DNA of 64,000 nucleotides from Hymenobacter polaris (GCF_012927305.1 NZ_JABBGH010000001.1:186001-250000), one strand, 5' to 3'. Positions 35,766 to 44,513 are shown, counted from the stretch's first letter. Notes: generated by a model not told the origin, from the sequence alone. Numbers and translations are program-made.

Positions 35766-36587
35766 CTAGCGGCCGCGCGGCGCCGTGGCGGCGTAGGTAG
35801 CGGCCGGGGCGGGCAGGTGGCTGGCGTCGAGCACCACCAGCACGCGCTCGCCGGCCTGGGTGTGCTGGGCCACCCGCTGGGCCAAGCGCTGCAGCTGGAA
35901 GGCGCGGGCGTCTTCGTCGAGGTGCTGCGCAAAGGCGGGGGCGGGCCGGGTGCCTAGGGCCACCTGCTGCCACGCGCCGCCGCCGGGGCACAGCTGGCGG
36001 TAGGCGGCCGCCAGCTCGGGCAGGCTGCGCACCGGCAGCGCCGCGCCGGGCAAAATGGCGTAGCTATTGGCCAGGAACTGCTGCATGGCTTGCTGGAGCA
36101 CGGCCTTCGAGGGGTGCACGTTGTGGCAATACTGCTGGCTGAGGCGCAGCAGGTAGTACACCTGGAGCTGCGCGGGCTCGGTGCGGGCGCGCAGGTACTC
36201 GTACTCGGCTTGGGCGTCGTCGAGGCGCTCGGTGCGCACGCCGTGCTGCTGGGCCAGCAGGCGCACGTAGCCGGTCTCGCCGCAGCGGCTCACCGTGGCG
36301 GCCTCGGTGCTGTCCACGCCCATATCGGGCTTCTCTAGCAGCACCAGCGTGGGCCGGCTGGTGGCAAATACCTGCCGCAGCTGGGCAAACTGGGCGTGCT
36401 GCGCATCGTGCGAGCTAACCAGGCCGAAGTAGGTGACGCTGCCGCTCGGGGCCATCGGGGCAGTGGCCTGCGGGGCGGCGGCGGGGCCCAGGGCCGACGC
36501 GGCGGCCACGAACGTAGCTGACTGGGCCAAGGCGCCGGCGGCGGGGGCAAAAAGGGCGGCGGCGAGCAACAAAGCGGTGGTTTTCAT
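35766..36587 (-). CDS. Exported protein, possibly TraB/GumN/ChaN-like
   Basis: A 273-residue protein with signal peptide MKTTALLLAAALFAPAAGALA. The order VTYFGLVSSHDAQHAQFAQL, then PTLVLLEKPDMGVDS, an internal segment with ETGYVRLLAQQHGVRTERLD and a terminal GERVLVVLDASHLPAP resembles the TraB/GumN and ChaN folds, in which an early histidine motif, an E/P-rich strand and a late G(A)GH strand line up. The resemblance is by eye and weak in motif detail, so the call is tentative. The gene lies between a TonB-dependent receptor gene and an M28 peptidase gene on the same strand. Confidence 0.45.
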   Translation of the reverse strand: MKTTALLLAAALFAPAAGALAQSATFVAAASALGPAAAPQATAPMAPSGSVTYFGLVSSHDAQHAQFAQLRQVFATSRPTLVLLEKPDMGVDSTEAATVSRCGETGYVRLLAQQHGVRTERLDDAQAEYEYLRARTEPAQLQVYYLLRLSQQYCHNVHPSKAVLQQAMQQFLANSYAILPGAALPVRSLPELAAAYRQLCPGGGAWQQVALGTRPAPAFAQHLDEDARAFQLQRLAQRVAQHTQAGERVLVVLDASHLPAPAATYAATAPRGR

Positions 36588-36710
36588 GATGTTGAAAAGA
36601 AAAAGGGTGAAGTTGAAAAGGGATTGTGGAGGCAGCAGCGAGCCGCTGAGCCACGAAGGATTGCTGGCTCCTGGGTACTAGCTGGCGGGTAGTGGTGTGG
36701 GCGGGGAGCC

Positions 36711-39239
36711 CTAGCCCCCGAAGCCGCCGCCACTGCTGGGGGCGCTGTCGATGCGGTCGGCCTTGGCCTTGCTGGCGCCGATAAACCAGGTGAAGCCCAG
36801 CCAGCCCACGCGGGTCTCGTACTTGTTGTAGAGGCTGGTTTGCAGCTCGGGCGTGGCCAGCTCGTTGCGGCGCACTTGGGTATTGAGTAGGTCGGAGACG
36901 CGGAGCGTGAGGGCGGCGCGGTCCTGAAACAGGCGCTGGCGCACGGCCAGGTCGAGGCCGCCGGTGGCCAGCTGCCGGCCCTGGGCCGTGAGCACCGTCG
37001 AGCGGATGGTGCCCGTCAGTTGCACGTCGAGGCCTTTGCGGGGCGTGAAGTTGTTGGCCAGGCGGGCGGTGCCGGCCAGGGCGGCGCGGTTGGCGGTGTT
37101 CAGGGCGTTGGCGGCAACCTGCGAGTAGTAGACCGAGCCGCTGGCCGACACGCGCCACCACTTGGTGAGGGGCTGGGCCCAGGTCGTTTCGAGGCCGAAG
37201 CTGTTGGTAGTGCCCACGTTGTCGTAAGTCTCGCGGGTCACTACGCCCACGTTATTGTCGCGGGTAGCGGCGCTGTCGATGGTGCGCACCCGCCGGATGG
37301 CATCCTGCGTGAAGCGGGCGAAGACCGTGTTCGTGATGCTGGCGCCGCCCGCCAGGTTGACCTGGTGACCCAGCTCCAAGTTGTGGCTGAACTCGGGCAG
37401 CAGCGCGGCGTTGCCCTGGCGGTAGTTGCGCGGGTCTTGGTAGAGCTGGATGGGCAGCTGCTGCATGAAGTCGGGCCGGTTGAGGCGGCGGGCGTAGCTG
37501 AACTGCAGGCGGTTCTGGCCCGGCTCCTTGCCCAGCTCGCGGGCCACCGTGGCCGAGGGGAAAAGGCTGACGTACTGCCGGTTTACGCTGGCGGGGCTAT
37601 GCTCCACGCCGCCGTTCAGGAAGGTGCCCTCGGTGCGCAGGCCGCCCTGGGCGCTCCAGCCGTGGGCCAGGGTGCGCGAGTAGGTGGCGTAGGCGGCGGG
37701 CATCACCTGCGTGAAGCTGTAGGTGAAGGAGTTGGCGGGGTCGAGCTGAAACTCGGCGCTGGGGTCAAGCGAAACGGGCTTGAACATGGCCGTGCGGCCG
37801 GCGTTGCGCAGGGTTTGCAGCCGCGCGCCGGTTTCGAGCTTGCCCTTGCCATCGGCGCTGGGCAGCGTGTAGTCTGCCTGCCCGAAGAAAATGCGGGCAT
37901 CTACCTGCTGCTGCTGCTTGAAGCCGGCGGGCGCGGTGCCGCCCGTTATCAACTGGCTCACCGGAATGTTGGCGCTGATGAGCACCGCGCCGGCGTTGGC
38001 GGTTAGCTCGCGGCCCTTATGGGCCTCCCAGGTGTGGCGGTAGTCGGCCGAGCTTTCCAGCACTTTCACTTGCACGTCGGCCAGCTCCTGGCCATACTGC
38101 GTGGTGATGGTGGGCGAGCCCACGGTTTGCTGGGTCAGGGTTTGGTTGTCGCGCTCGGTTTGGTGCTCGTAGTGCGGCTGCAGGCTCACGCTCAGCGTTT
38201 GCTCCTTGGTCAGGTCGTAGTTCAGGCCCAGGTTCAGGGTGTGGTTGCGGTTGTGCTGCAGGCCTAGGCCCTCCTGGCTGGTGTAGAGCTGGGTATTGTC
38301 GGCTAGCCGCGCCGTTTGGGCGTTGCGGTTGAGGGTGCGGTACTGCTGGTCGCTGCCGTCGTAGCCCAGGTTCCAGGTCGCTTTGCCGTGGTGGCGGCTC
38401 AGGCTCAGGCTCGGCGAGTACTTGTCGCGGGTGCCCACCACCAGCGCGGCCTGGCCGTTCCAGCCCTCTTTCTTGTCCTTCTTCGTGATGATGTTGATGA
38501 CGCCCGCGCCGCTGGCGTCGTACTTGGCCGAGGGGTTGGTCATCACCTCCACCTGCGCAATCTGGGAGGCCGGAATCTGGTCGAGGCGCGGGCCGGGGCC
38601 GCCGTTGCTGGTGCCGGCCGGCTTGCCATCAATGAGGATGGTCAGGTTCGAGGAGCCGCGCAAGCTCACCGTGCCGCTCGCGTCTACCGCCACGGCGGGC
38701 ACGTTTTCAAGCACGTTCACGGCCGTGCCGCCCACGCTGCTCAGGTCCTTTTCCACGTTAATCACCGTCTTGCCCAACTCCTGCTGCACCACGGCCTTCT
38801 GGCCCGTCACGGTTACCTCGCCCAGCTGCTGGGTGGCGGCGCGCAGCTTCAGCACCCCTAGGGCCACGGTGGCTTGGCCAGGCGCCACTCGCACGGCCAG
38901 CGCTAGCGGCTGGAAGCCCAGGGCCAGCACCCGCAGCTGGTAAGTGCCGGCCGGCACGCCGGGCAGCGCAAACTGGCCGTCGAGCGCGGTTTGGCCGCTG
39001 GCTACCAGGCTGGTATCGGCGGAAGCGGCGCGGCGCAGCAATATGGTGGCAAAGGGCAGCGGCTCGGCCTTGGCGCCAGCCTCTACGGCCGTGCCGCCGA
39101 GCGTGGCGCCCTGGGTGGCGGCCAGGGGGCTAGGGGCGGTTTGGCCAGCGCTGCCCGGCGCTTGGGCCCGCAAGGCAACGGGGGCGGCCAGCAGCAGGCC
39201 GGCGGCTAGTAGCGCATTGATTTTCAAAGAGAAATTCAT
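36711..39239 (-). CDS. TonB-dependent receptor, outer membrane beta-barrel family
   Basis: An 842-residue outer-membrane receptor. Signal peptide MNFSLKINALLAAGLLLAAP. A carboxypeptidase-regulatory-like domain (about residues 45-125) contains TALDGQFALPGVPAGTYQLR. The plug follows (QLGEVTVTGQKAVVQQELGK, NVLENVPAVAVDASGTVSLR, GSSNLTILIDGKP, QIAQVEVMTNPSAKYDASGA, GVINIITKK). The rest is a 22-strand-type barrel ending in VGWLGFTWFIGASKAKADR plus a Gly/Ser tail, fitting the OMP_b-brl_3 group. No partner SusD gene lies beside it, so it may import peptides, siderophores or other ligands. A promoter with ideal spacing is 240 nt upstream. Confidence 0.88.
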   Translation of the reverse strand: MNFSLKINALLAAGLLLAAPVALRAQAPGSAGQTAPSPLAATQGATLGGTAVEAGAKAEPLPFATILLRRAASADTSLVASGQTALDGQFALPGVPAGTYQLRVLALGFQPLALAVRVAPGQATVALGVLKLRAATQQLGEVTVTGQKAVVQQELGKTVINVEKDLSSVGGTAVNVLENVPAVAVDASGTVSLRGSSNLTILIDGKPAGTSNGGPGPRLDQIPASQIAQVEVMTNPSAKYDASGAGVINIITKKDKKEGWNGQAALVVGTRDKYSPSLSLSRHHGKATWNLGYDGSDQQYRTLNRNAQTARLADNTQLYTSQEGLGLQHNRNHTLNLGLNYDLTKEQTLSVSLQPHYEHQTERDNQTLTQQTVGSPTITTQYGQELADVQVKVLESSADYRHTWEAHKGRELTANAGAVLISANIPVSQLITGGTAPAGFKQQQQVDARIFFGQADYTLPSADGKGKLETGARLQTLRNAGRTAMFKPVSLDPSAEFQLDPANSFTYSFTQVMPAAYATYSRTLAHGWSAQGGLRTEGTFLNGGVEHSPASVNRQYVSLFPSATVARELGKEPGQNRLQFSYARRLNRPDFMQQLPIQLYQDPRNYRQGNAALLPEFSHNLELGHQVNLAGGASITNTVFARFTQDAIRRVRTIDSAATRDNNVGVVTRETYDNVGTTNSFGLETTWAQPLTKWWRVSASGSVYYSQVAANALNTANRAALAGTARLANNFTPRKGLDVQLTGTIRSTVLTAQGRQLATGGLDLAVRQRLFQDRAALTLRVSDLLNTQVRRNELATPELQTSLYNKYETRVGWLGFTWFIGASKAKADRIDSAPSSGGGFGG

Positions 39240-39476
39240 GGCTGAAAGTCAAAAAGTGGGGTTGCGAAAGGGCACGCCGATTCCGTTCCCGGCCGGCCGC
39301 GGTTCCGGCCAGGGGAAAAAAACGCGCCTATGAAAGGCTAGGGGAGGTGGGCAGGGGAGGCTCCTGCTCGCCAGGGGCGAAGGGGGCCGGGGGGCGGGGC
39401 GCCGCAGGGGCCGCGCGGGTAGCTGCTGGGCGGGGCCAGGTTATAGGCTTAGGGCAGTACTAGGCGTTTGATAGAA

Positions 39477-39506
39477 CAAATGTACACTAGGTACTTTGTG
39501 TTGCAA
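39477..39506 (-). promoter_or_regulatory. Bacteroidota-type promoter for the TonB-dependent receptor gene
   Basis: On the minus strand TTG (39506-39504), exactly 19 bases, then TACATTTG (39484-39477) matches TTG-N19-TAnnTTTG perfectly. It lies in the most A+T-rich part of the gap, about 240 nt before the ATG at 39239. Confidence 0.6.
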
Positions 39507-39840
39507 GGTACTGTTGCAAAATATTTTTCTCAATCGCCGTTTCCAGCAAGCGGAGCAACTATTTCGCCTCGTTTTTTTAGGGTTTGTAGCGGTTACCGGC
39601 CCTAGGGCCCAAACGTTACACGCTCCCCAGCGGGCGGGTACGAAGGGCTAGATGGCCAAAGCCCGCCGGCAGTTGCCTGGATTAGGCAAAAAAACGTCCT
39701 GGGCGCCGGGCCAGCCGGGCGCGCCACCCGCCCGGCCGCAGTCGGCTGCGCGCTAGAAGCACGGTGGCCGCCCAGCATACGGGGGTGTAGCGACGCATCT
39801 TTGCATCGCTACACCCCCGTATGCTGGCTGCGCGACTGCC
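39507..39840. other. Non-coding stretch upstream of the receptor gene
   Basis: A+T-rich to about 39590, then G/C-rich. Apart from the palindrome at 39772-39827 no feature is recognised. Confidence 0.4.
39772..39827. repeat. Perfect 22-bp-arm palindrome with nested hairpin
   Basis: CCAGCATACGGGGGTGTAGC plus GA (39772-39793) is the exact reverse complement of 39806-39827. The 12-base loop itself can pair GCA with TGC. It lies 14 nt past the stop of the minus-strand NmrA gene and may terminate it. Confidence 0.8.
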
Positions 39841-41316
39841 CTAGGCTGCGCTGGTGGGGTAGGCCAACAGATTCTTAATCATGCCCTTGAAGATGATGCC
39901 GTGGAAGGGCAGCACGGCATACCAGTAGAGGCGACCCAGCAGGCCTTCGGGGCGGTAGGCGGCCAGCTGCTCCAGGGTGTGGCTGCCATCGGCATTGCGG
40001 CTGATGCGGAACTGCAGCCAGGCCTCGCCGGGCAGCTTCATCTCGGCATACAGCAGCAGGCGGCAAGCGGTGGGGTCGGCCACCAGCACGCGCCAAAAAT
40101 CGAGCGGGTCGCCGGCCCGCAGGTGGTTGGGCGAGCGGCGGCCCCGGCGCAAGCCCACTCCACCCACCAGCTTGTCCAGCAGCCCCCGGATGCGCCAGAG
40201 CCAGTCGGTTTTGTACCAGCCCCGCTCGCCGCCGATGCGCCAGATATTATCCAGCACCTCGGCCACGGGGCGGGTAAACTTGCGCTTCTGGCGGTCGAAA
40301 AACATGCCGTGCTTAGGTATCTGGATGGCATCCATGTAGTTCTGGCGCAGCGTGCCGCTGCTCATGGCGTCGCTCCAGCTGCTCACCACCTCATTTTGCT
40401 CGATGCGCTGAAAGGCTAGCGCCAGCGCCGCCCGGTAGCTCATGCACTGGTGCGGAATGACGCGCGCGATGCTGCGCGCCGGGTCGGCCACGGTGTCATT
40501 TTTGAGGCTTTCGACCAGGCTTTGGGCCAGCGAAAACGACGTGCTCGTGACCAGGTACAGCCACCACGACGAGAGTCGGGGCGTGAGCACGGGCACCGTG
40601 ACTATCCAGCGCCGGTAGCCGCGCACGGCGGCCAGGCCCAGCAGCATTTGCTTGTAGGTCAGCACATCGGGCCCCCCTAGGTCGAAGCTCTGCCCGAGGC
40701 AGGCGGGATTGGCGAGCACGGCCGTGAGGTAAAAAATCACGTCCCGGATGCCCAGCGGCTGGCAGCGCGAGTTGAGCCAGCGCGGCGTCACCATCACCGG
40801 CAGCTTCTCCACGATGTCGCGGATAATCTCGAACGAGGCCGAGCCCGAGCCAATAATGATGCTGGCCCGCAATACCGTGAGGCGCGCCGTGTGCGCCTGG
40901 GCCAGCACCTGCTCGACGGCGCTGCGCGAGCGCAGGTGCACGCTCAGGTCGTGGTCGTTGGCAATGCCCGAGAGGTAGACGACCTGGCGGGCCGTCGTGC
41001 GGTCGAGGTAGGCCGTGAAGTGCTGGGCCGACGCCTGCTCGAGGCGGTAAAAGTCCGCGCTGCCGTGGCTGCTCATGGAGTGCACCAGGTAGTAGGCGGC
41101 GTCAAGGTCGCGGGGCAGGTCGGCCAGCGTTTCCGGCTTCAGCAGGTCGCCCTGCGCCACGCTCACCAGCGAATGCTGGCTGGCGGGCAGCGTATCGGGC
41201 AGGGCAAAGCGGCGGGCATCGCGCACCAGGCACACCACCGCGTGGCCGGCCCCGGTGAAGGCGGGTAGCAGGCGCTGGCCAATGTAGCCGGTGGCCCCGG
41301 TGAGCAGAATTTTCAT
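39841..41316 (-). CDS. NAD(P)-binding NmrA-like protein with DUF2867 domain
   Basis: A 491-residue protein. Residues 1-280 form a Rossmann domain of the atypical SDR/NmrA type: ILLTGATGYIGQRLLPAFTG, then AYYLVHSMSS, VYLSGIAND and LRASIIIGSGSASFEIIRDI. The C-terminal half, from about residue 320, is DUF2867 with LRAGDPLDFWRVLVADP and GEAWLQFRISRN. The combination is common in bacteria. It is likely an oxidoreductase acting on a lipophilic or small metabolite; the substrate is unknown. It starts 155 nt from the divergent DUF2911 gene. The ATG at 41316 precedes the nucleotide-binding motif directly. Confidence 0.85.
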   Translation of the reverse strand: MKILLTGATGYIGQRLLPAFTGAGHAVVCLVRDARRFALPDTLPASQHSLVSVAQGDLLKPETLADLPRDLDAAYYLVHSMSSHGSADFYRLEQASAQHFTAYLDRTTARQVVYLSGIANDHDLSVHLRSRSAVEQVLAQAHTARLTVLRASIIIGSGSASFEIIRDIVEKLPVMVTPRWLNSRCQPLGIRDVIFYLTAVLANPACLGQSFDLGGPDVLTYKQMLLGLAAVRGYRRWIVTVPVLTPRLSSWWLYLVTSTSFSLAQSLVESLKNDTVADPARSIARVIPHQCMSYRAALALAFQRIEQNEVVSSWSDAMSSGTLRQNYMDAIQIPKHGMFFDRQKRKFTRPVAEVLDNIWRIGGERGWYKTDWLWRIRGLLDKLVGGVGLRRGRRSPNHLRAGDPLDFWRVLVADPTACRLLLYAEMKLPGEAWLQFRISRNADGSHTLEQLAAYRPEGLLGRLYWYAVLPFHGIIFKGMIKNLLAYPTSAA

Positions 41317-41458
41317 GGGGTAGGCAGGCAGGCAAGGAGTGCAAAAGGAGCCCCGGCGCGGGCCTGGGCGGGGCGCCGGGCCCTAGGCCCCACCCGCGTA
41401 GTAACAACGTAGGAATGACGCACTTGTTCGCCCGCGCCGCGTTCCTAGGGCCACCGCG

Positions 41459-41466
41459 TATTTTTG
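41459..41466 (+). promoter_or_regulatory. Putative -7 box of the second DUF2911 gene
   Basis: TATTTTTG matches TAnnTTTG and ends 5 nt before the ATG at 41472. This favours 41472 over the earlier in-frame ATG at 41415 and suggests a leaderless mRNA. Confidence 0.45.
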
Positions 41467-41471
41467 GGGCC

Positions 41472-42350
41472 ATGACTTCTTCCAATCCCCGCGCCCTCGC
41501 TCACCTCCTGGCTGGGCTGGCCCTGCTGCTGGCACCCGCCGCCCACGCCCAGGCCCCCCTCAACTTGCCGCAGCCCAGCCCGGCCGTGCGCCTGCGCGAG
41601 GCCTTTTCCACTACGTTCGTGGAGCTAGCTTATTCGCGGCCCTCGCTCAAGGGGCGCGTGGCTTTCGGCGGGCTCGTGCCCTACGACCAGGTGTGGCGCA
41701 CGGGGGCCAACACGGTCACCAAAATTCGCTTTGGCGAGGCCGTGACGCTGGGCGGGCAGGCCGTGCCGGCCGGCACCTACGCCCTGCTCACCATCCCCGG
41801 CAAAACCGACTGGACCCTCATCCTCAACCGCGACACCGCCCAGTGGGGCGCCTACGAGTACAAGCAGAGCCTCGACGTGCTGCGCCTGCCCGCCAAGGCC
41901 ACCAAGCTGGCCGCCCCCCAGGAAAGCCTAAGCCTCAGCCTTGAAAACCTGCGCCCCGCCGCCGCCGACCTCACCCTGGCCTGGGAGCGGGTGCAGGTGA
42001 GCCTGCCCCTGGTGGGCAACCCCGACCCGCTGGTGCTAGCCCAAATAAAAACGGCCATGCAGGGCGAGAAGAAGCCCTACCTGGCGGCGGCGCAGTACTA
42101 CTACAACTCCAACCAGCCCGACCTGACGCCCGCCGTGGGCTGGCTCGACGAGGCCATCAAGGCCAATCCCAACTACTCATACTACTACTGGAAGGCCAAG
42201 CTGCTGCAAAAGCAAGGCAAGCCCCAGGAGGCCGGCGCCGCCGCCCGCAAGTCGCTGGATTTGCTCGCGGCCACTAAGAACGAGGTGGCGAAGGACGAAT
42301 ACACGCGCCTCAACGTGCAGCTGCTGAGCGAGGTAAAGGGCAAGAAGTAG
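41472..42350 (+). CDS. DUF2911 domain protein, exported (second copy)
   Basis: A 292-residue paralogue of the protein at 12315-13199. Signal peptide about residues 1-27 (ALAHLLAGLALLLAPAAHAQ). The DUF2911 domain shows ELAYSRPSLKGRVAFGGLVP, YDQVWRTGANTVTKIRFGEA and VPAGTYALLTIPGKTDW. The C-terminal part, with YYYNSNQPDLTPAVGWLDEA, is helical and TPR-like. The function is unknown; two copies 28 kb apart indicate an old duplication. An upstream ATG at 41415 would add residues that spoil the signal peptide. The gene converges on DUF1810 with 16 nt between stops. Confidence 0.85.
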   Translation: MTSSNPRALAHLLAGLALLLAPAAHAQAPLNLPQPSPAVRLREAFSTTFVELAYSRPSLKGRVAFGGLVPYDQVWRTGANTVTKIRFGEAVTLGGQAVPAGTYALLTIPGKTDWTLILNRDTAQWGAYEYKQSLDVLRLPAKATKLAAPQESLSLSLENLRPAAADLTLAWERVQVSLPLVGNPDPLVLAQIKTAMQGEKKPYLAAAQYYYNSNQPDLTPAVGWLDEAIKANPNYSYYYWKAKLLQKQGKPQEAGAAARKSLDLLAATKNEVAKDEYTRLNVQLLSEVKGKK

Positions 42351-42366
42351 AGGCTCAGCTCCTGGC

Positions 42367-42792
42367 TCACTGCCCCAGCAAGCGCAGCGTTTGCGCATCC
42401 GGCGCCCCGCCGAAAAACTTAGCTAGCACCGCCTGAAACACCGGGTCGGCGCTCGGCACCTGGGCGAAGAGCGTCATCGACGAGCGCAGCTTCAGGTCGT
42501 CGGGCGTGCCCATGATGGCGGTGGCATTGCTACCCGGCAGGGCCAGCAGCGCCCGCGCAATTTCCGCCAGCCGGGGCCCTAGGGTAGGGTGGGCCAGGTA
42601 AGCCGCCGCCTCGCGGGCATTGGCCAGGGCGTAGTACTGCGCCGTGCTGCTGTAGCCCAGGCCCCGAAGCTGGGGGAAGATATACCACATCCAGTGGCTG
42701 CGCTTGCGGCCGGCCCGCAGCTCGGCCAGGGCCGTCGGGTAGTCGCGCTGCTGGGCGTCGAGGAAGCGCTGGAGGTTGATTTCTGTGGCCAT
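42367..42792 (-). CDS. DUF1810 family protein
   Basis: A 141-residue protein of the DUF1810 family. Characteristic segments are LQRFLDAQQRDYPTALAELR, AGRKRSHWMWYIFPQLRGLG, YYALANAREAAAYLAHPTLG and PRLAEIARALLALPG, followed by IMGTPDDLKLRSSMTLFAQV. DUF1810 is thought to be related to YbiA-like NADAR folds; no activity is assigned. It is complete and intact here. A decayed relative lies at 54676-54905 on the same strand. The start ATG at 42792 matches the family N-terminus. Confidence 0.88.
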   Translation of the reverse strand: MATEINLQRFLDAQQRDYPTALAELRAGRKRSHWMWYIFPQLRGLGYSSTAQYYALANAREAAAYLAHPTLGPRLAEIARALLALPGSNATAIMGTPDDLKLRSSMTLFAQVPSADPVFQAVLAKFFGGAPDAQTLRLLGQ

Positions 42793-43140
42793 GCCGGGTA
42801 AACCAAGCGGTGAATTAGCGCGAATTCGCAGTCAGTATATAGTAGGAGTGGGGCTGGCCCCCGCCCGCCGTTAGCGCCGCTGCCCTAGGGGTGAACGAAA
42901 GCGCCTAAACGGAGCAGGCGACGGGCCCGCCCCGCCCCTACGGTGCCCTGACTACGAAACCGCCGTAGGTAGGAGGGTAGGACGCGCAAAGCCGACCGCG
43001 GGTTTAGGCCGAGCCACCAAAACCACTCCCCTGGCTTGCCCTGGTGGCGATTCGCGGCCGCGCCCTCTCCCAGCGGCGGGCGGCCTGGGTGGGATAGGTG
43101 CCCTGCCCGTTACTTTAGGGGCCCCCTACGCCCTTGCTCT
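42793..43140. other. Non-coding stretch of about 350 bases, largely an R2 element
   Basis: Between DUF1810 and the sulfite-oxidase-like gene. The R2 element fills 42842-42951. Near 43111 TACTTTAG is one mismatch from TAnnTTTG and lies 22 nt before the next ATG, a possible promoter. Confidence 0.4.
42842..42951 (+). repeat. R2 G/C-rich inverted-repeat element, copy A
   Basis: It begins GTAGGAGTGGGGCTGGCCCC and ends GGGCCCGCCCCGCCCCTAC, an imperfect terminal inverted pair. The core GCTGCCCTAGGGGTGAACGA is shared, in opposite orientation, with the element at 44362-44485. No open frame lies inside. Confidence 0.7.
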
Positions 43141-44295
43141 ATGGAAGAGACGACCCCTGGCTCCACCCAAGCTGCCCCGACCAGTACTGCCGCAAGTAGC
43201 CCGCCCCCGCCGGTGCCGACGGGTTCCAGCGCAGCACTCTTTCCCGGCCTCATCACCCGCGAGCAGGAGCCGCTTAACCTGGAGCTGCCCTTCCCGACCC
43301 TGGCCGAGCGCCTGGTGCCCACCAATCAGTTCTACGTGCGCAGCCACTTTCCCGTGCCGGCGGTGGAGGCGGCCAGCTGGCAGCTCAGCCTCGAAGGGGA
43401 AGTGGGGCAGGCGCTGACAATCGACTACGACGAGCTGCGCCGCCTGCCCGCCACCACCCTCATGGCGACCCTCGAATGCGCCGGCAACGGCCGCGCCCGG
43501 CTCGCCCCCAAGGCCAAGGGCCTGCTTTGGGAGCAAGGCGCCGTGGGCAACGCCACCTGGACCGGCGTGCCCTTGTCGGCGCTGCTGGCGCGGGCCGGCG
43601 TGCAAGCGGGCGCGCAGGAAGTCATCTTTGAAGGCGCCGACCAGGGCCCGGTCAACGACGAGCCGCGGGCGCCGGGCGTTATTCCCTACGCGCGCAGCCT
43701 GCCGCTGGCCAAGGCCCGCCAGCCCGAAGTGCTGGTAGCCTACCTCATGAATGGCCAGCCCCTGACGCCCGAGCACGGCTTTCCGGTGCGGCTGGTGGTG
43801 CCGGGCTACTACGGCATGGCCTCGGTGAAGTGGCTGCACCGCATTACGGTCAGCGCCGCGCCCTACGCCGGCTACTGGCAAACGCTGGAGTACGCCTACT
43901 GGCGGCGCACGCACGGCCTGCCCACCCTGGTGCCCGTGGCCGAGATGCTGGTGAAGGCCGAAATTGCCCGCCCCGCCTTGCACGAATTCGTGCCGGCCGG
44001 GCAGCCCTACCGCATGTTTGGCGCGGCCTGGGCGGGCGAGAGCGAGGTGGCCCGCGTGGAAGTGAGCACCGACGGCGGCCGCACCTGGCAGCCCGCCCAC
44101 CTGCTCGACGAGGCCGTGCCCTTCGCCTGGCGCCTCTGGGAGTTTAGCTGGACGCCGCCCGCCGCGCCGGGCCGCCACACCCTGCAGGCCCGCGCCACCG
44201 ACCGCGCCGGCCACTGCCAGCCCACCACCCACGACCCCGACCGCCGCAACTACATGATTACCAAAATTGCTTCCGTGGAGGTGCAGGTAGGCTGA
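43141..44295 (+). CDS. Sulfite-oxidase-like molybdenum-cofactor oxidoreductase
   Basis: A 384-residue protein. An N-terminal Ser/Thr/Pro-rich stretch (to about residue 35) is followed by ITREQEPLNLELPFPTLAER and YVRSHFPVP, then the Mo-pterin domain with C113 in TLECAGNGRARL, the cysteine that would bind molybdenum. GPVNDEPRAPGVIPYARSLP and HGFPVRLVVPGYYGMASVKW follow, then the C-terminal dimerisation domain (EVSTDGGRTWQPAHL, WEFSWTPPAAPGRHTLQARA). There is no Tat signal, so it is probably cytosolic. It may oxidise sulfite; other oxidoreductase roles exist in the family. A haem domain is not present. Confidence 0.88.
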   Translation: MEETTPGSTQAAPTSTAASSPPPPVPTGSSAALFPGLITREQEPLNLELPFPTLAERLVPTNQFYVRSHFPVPAVEAASWQLSLEGEVGQALTIDYDELRRLPATTLMATLECAGNGRARLAPKAKGLLWEQGAVGNATWTGVPLSALLARAGVQAGAQEVIFEGADQGPVNDEPRAPGVIPYARSLPLAKARQPEVLVAYLMNGQPLTPEHGFPVRLVVPGYYGMASVKWLHRITVSAAPYAGYWQTLEYAYWRRTHGLPTLVPVAEMLVKAEIARPALHEFVPAGQPYRMFGAAWAGESEVARVEVSTDGGRTWQPAHLLDEAVPFAWRLWEFSWTPPAAPGRHTLQARATDRAGHCQPTTHDPDRRNYMITKIASVEVQVG

Positions 44296-44361
44296 AGGCC
44301 TGGCGGTGCGCCCAGCCACCACCCCTAGGCCCCGCACCCGCAAAAACTACCGCCAGCTAGC

Positions 44362-44485
44362 GGCGGGTGGTGCGGGCCCCCGCCCGTCGCCCGCACCACG
44401 CAGCCAATTTCGTTCACCCCTAGGGCAGCGGTGCTAACGGCGGGCGGGGCCAAGCCCGCCCCTACGGTGCCCGGAATTGGCTGCT
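44362..44485 (-). repeat. R2 G/C-rich element, copy B (inverted)
   Basis: Contains GGTGCGGG...CCCGCACC arms (44369-44397) and the core TTTCGTTCACCCCTAGGGCA then GCGG, the reverse of copy A. Outer pieces CAGCCAATT (44401) and AATTGGCTG (44475) also pair. It lies between the sulfite-oxidase-like and AraC genes. Confidence 0.65.
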
Positions 44486-44496
44486 GGCAAACCTTT

Positions 44497-44513
44497 TAAC
44501 CCCTAGGGGGTTA
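44497..44513. promoter_or_regulatory. Small palindrome before the AraC gene
   Basis: TAACCCC-TAG-GGGGTTA has 7-bp perfect arms and lies 34 nt before the ATG. It could be an operator, but it also contains the genome-wide CCTAGG motif. Confidence 0.3.

Noticed and set aside
43126..44343. Long open frame (405 codons) antisense to the sulfite-oxidase-like gene
   Set aside because: Shadow frame in G/C-rich DNA; composition rich in Gly/His/Arg and no motif, while the plus-strand frame has a complete family match.
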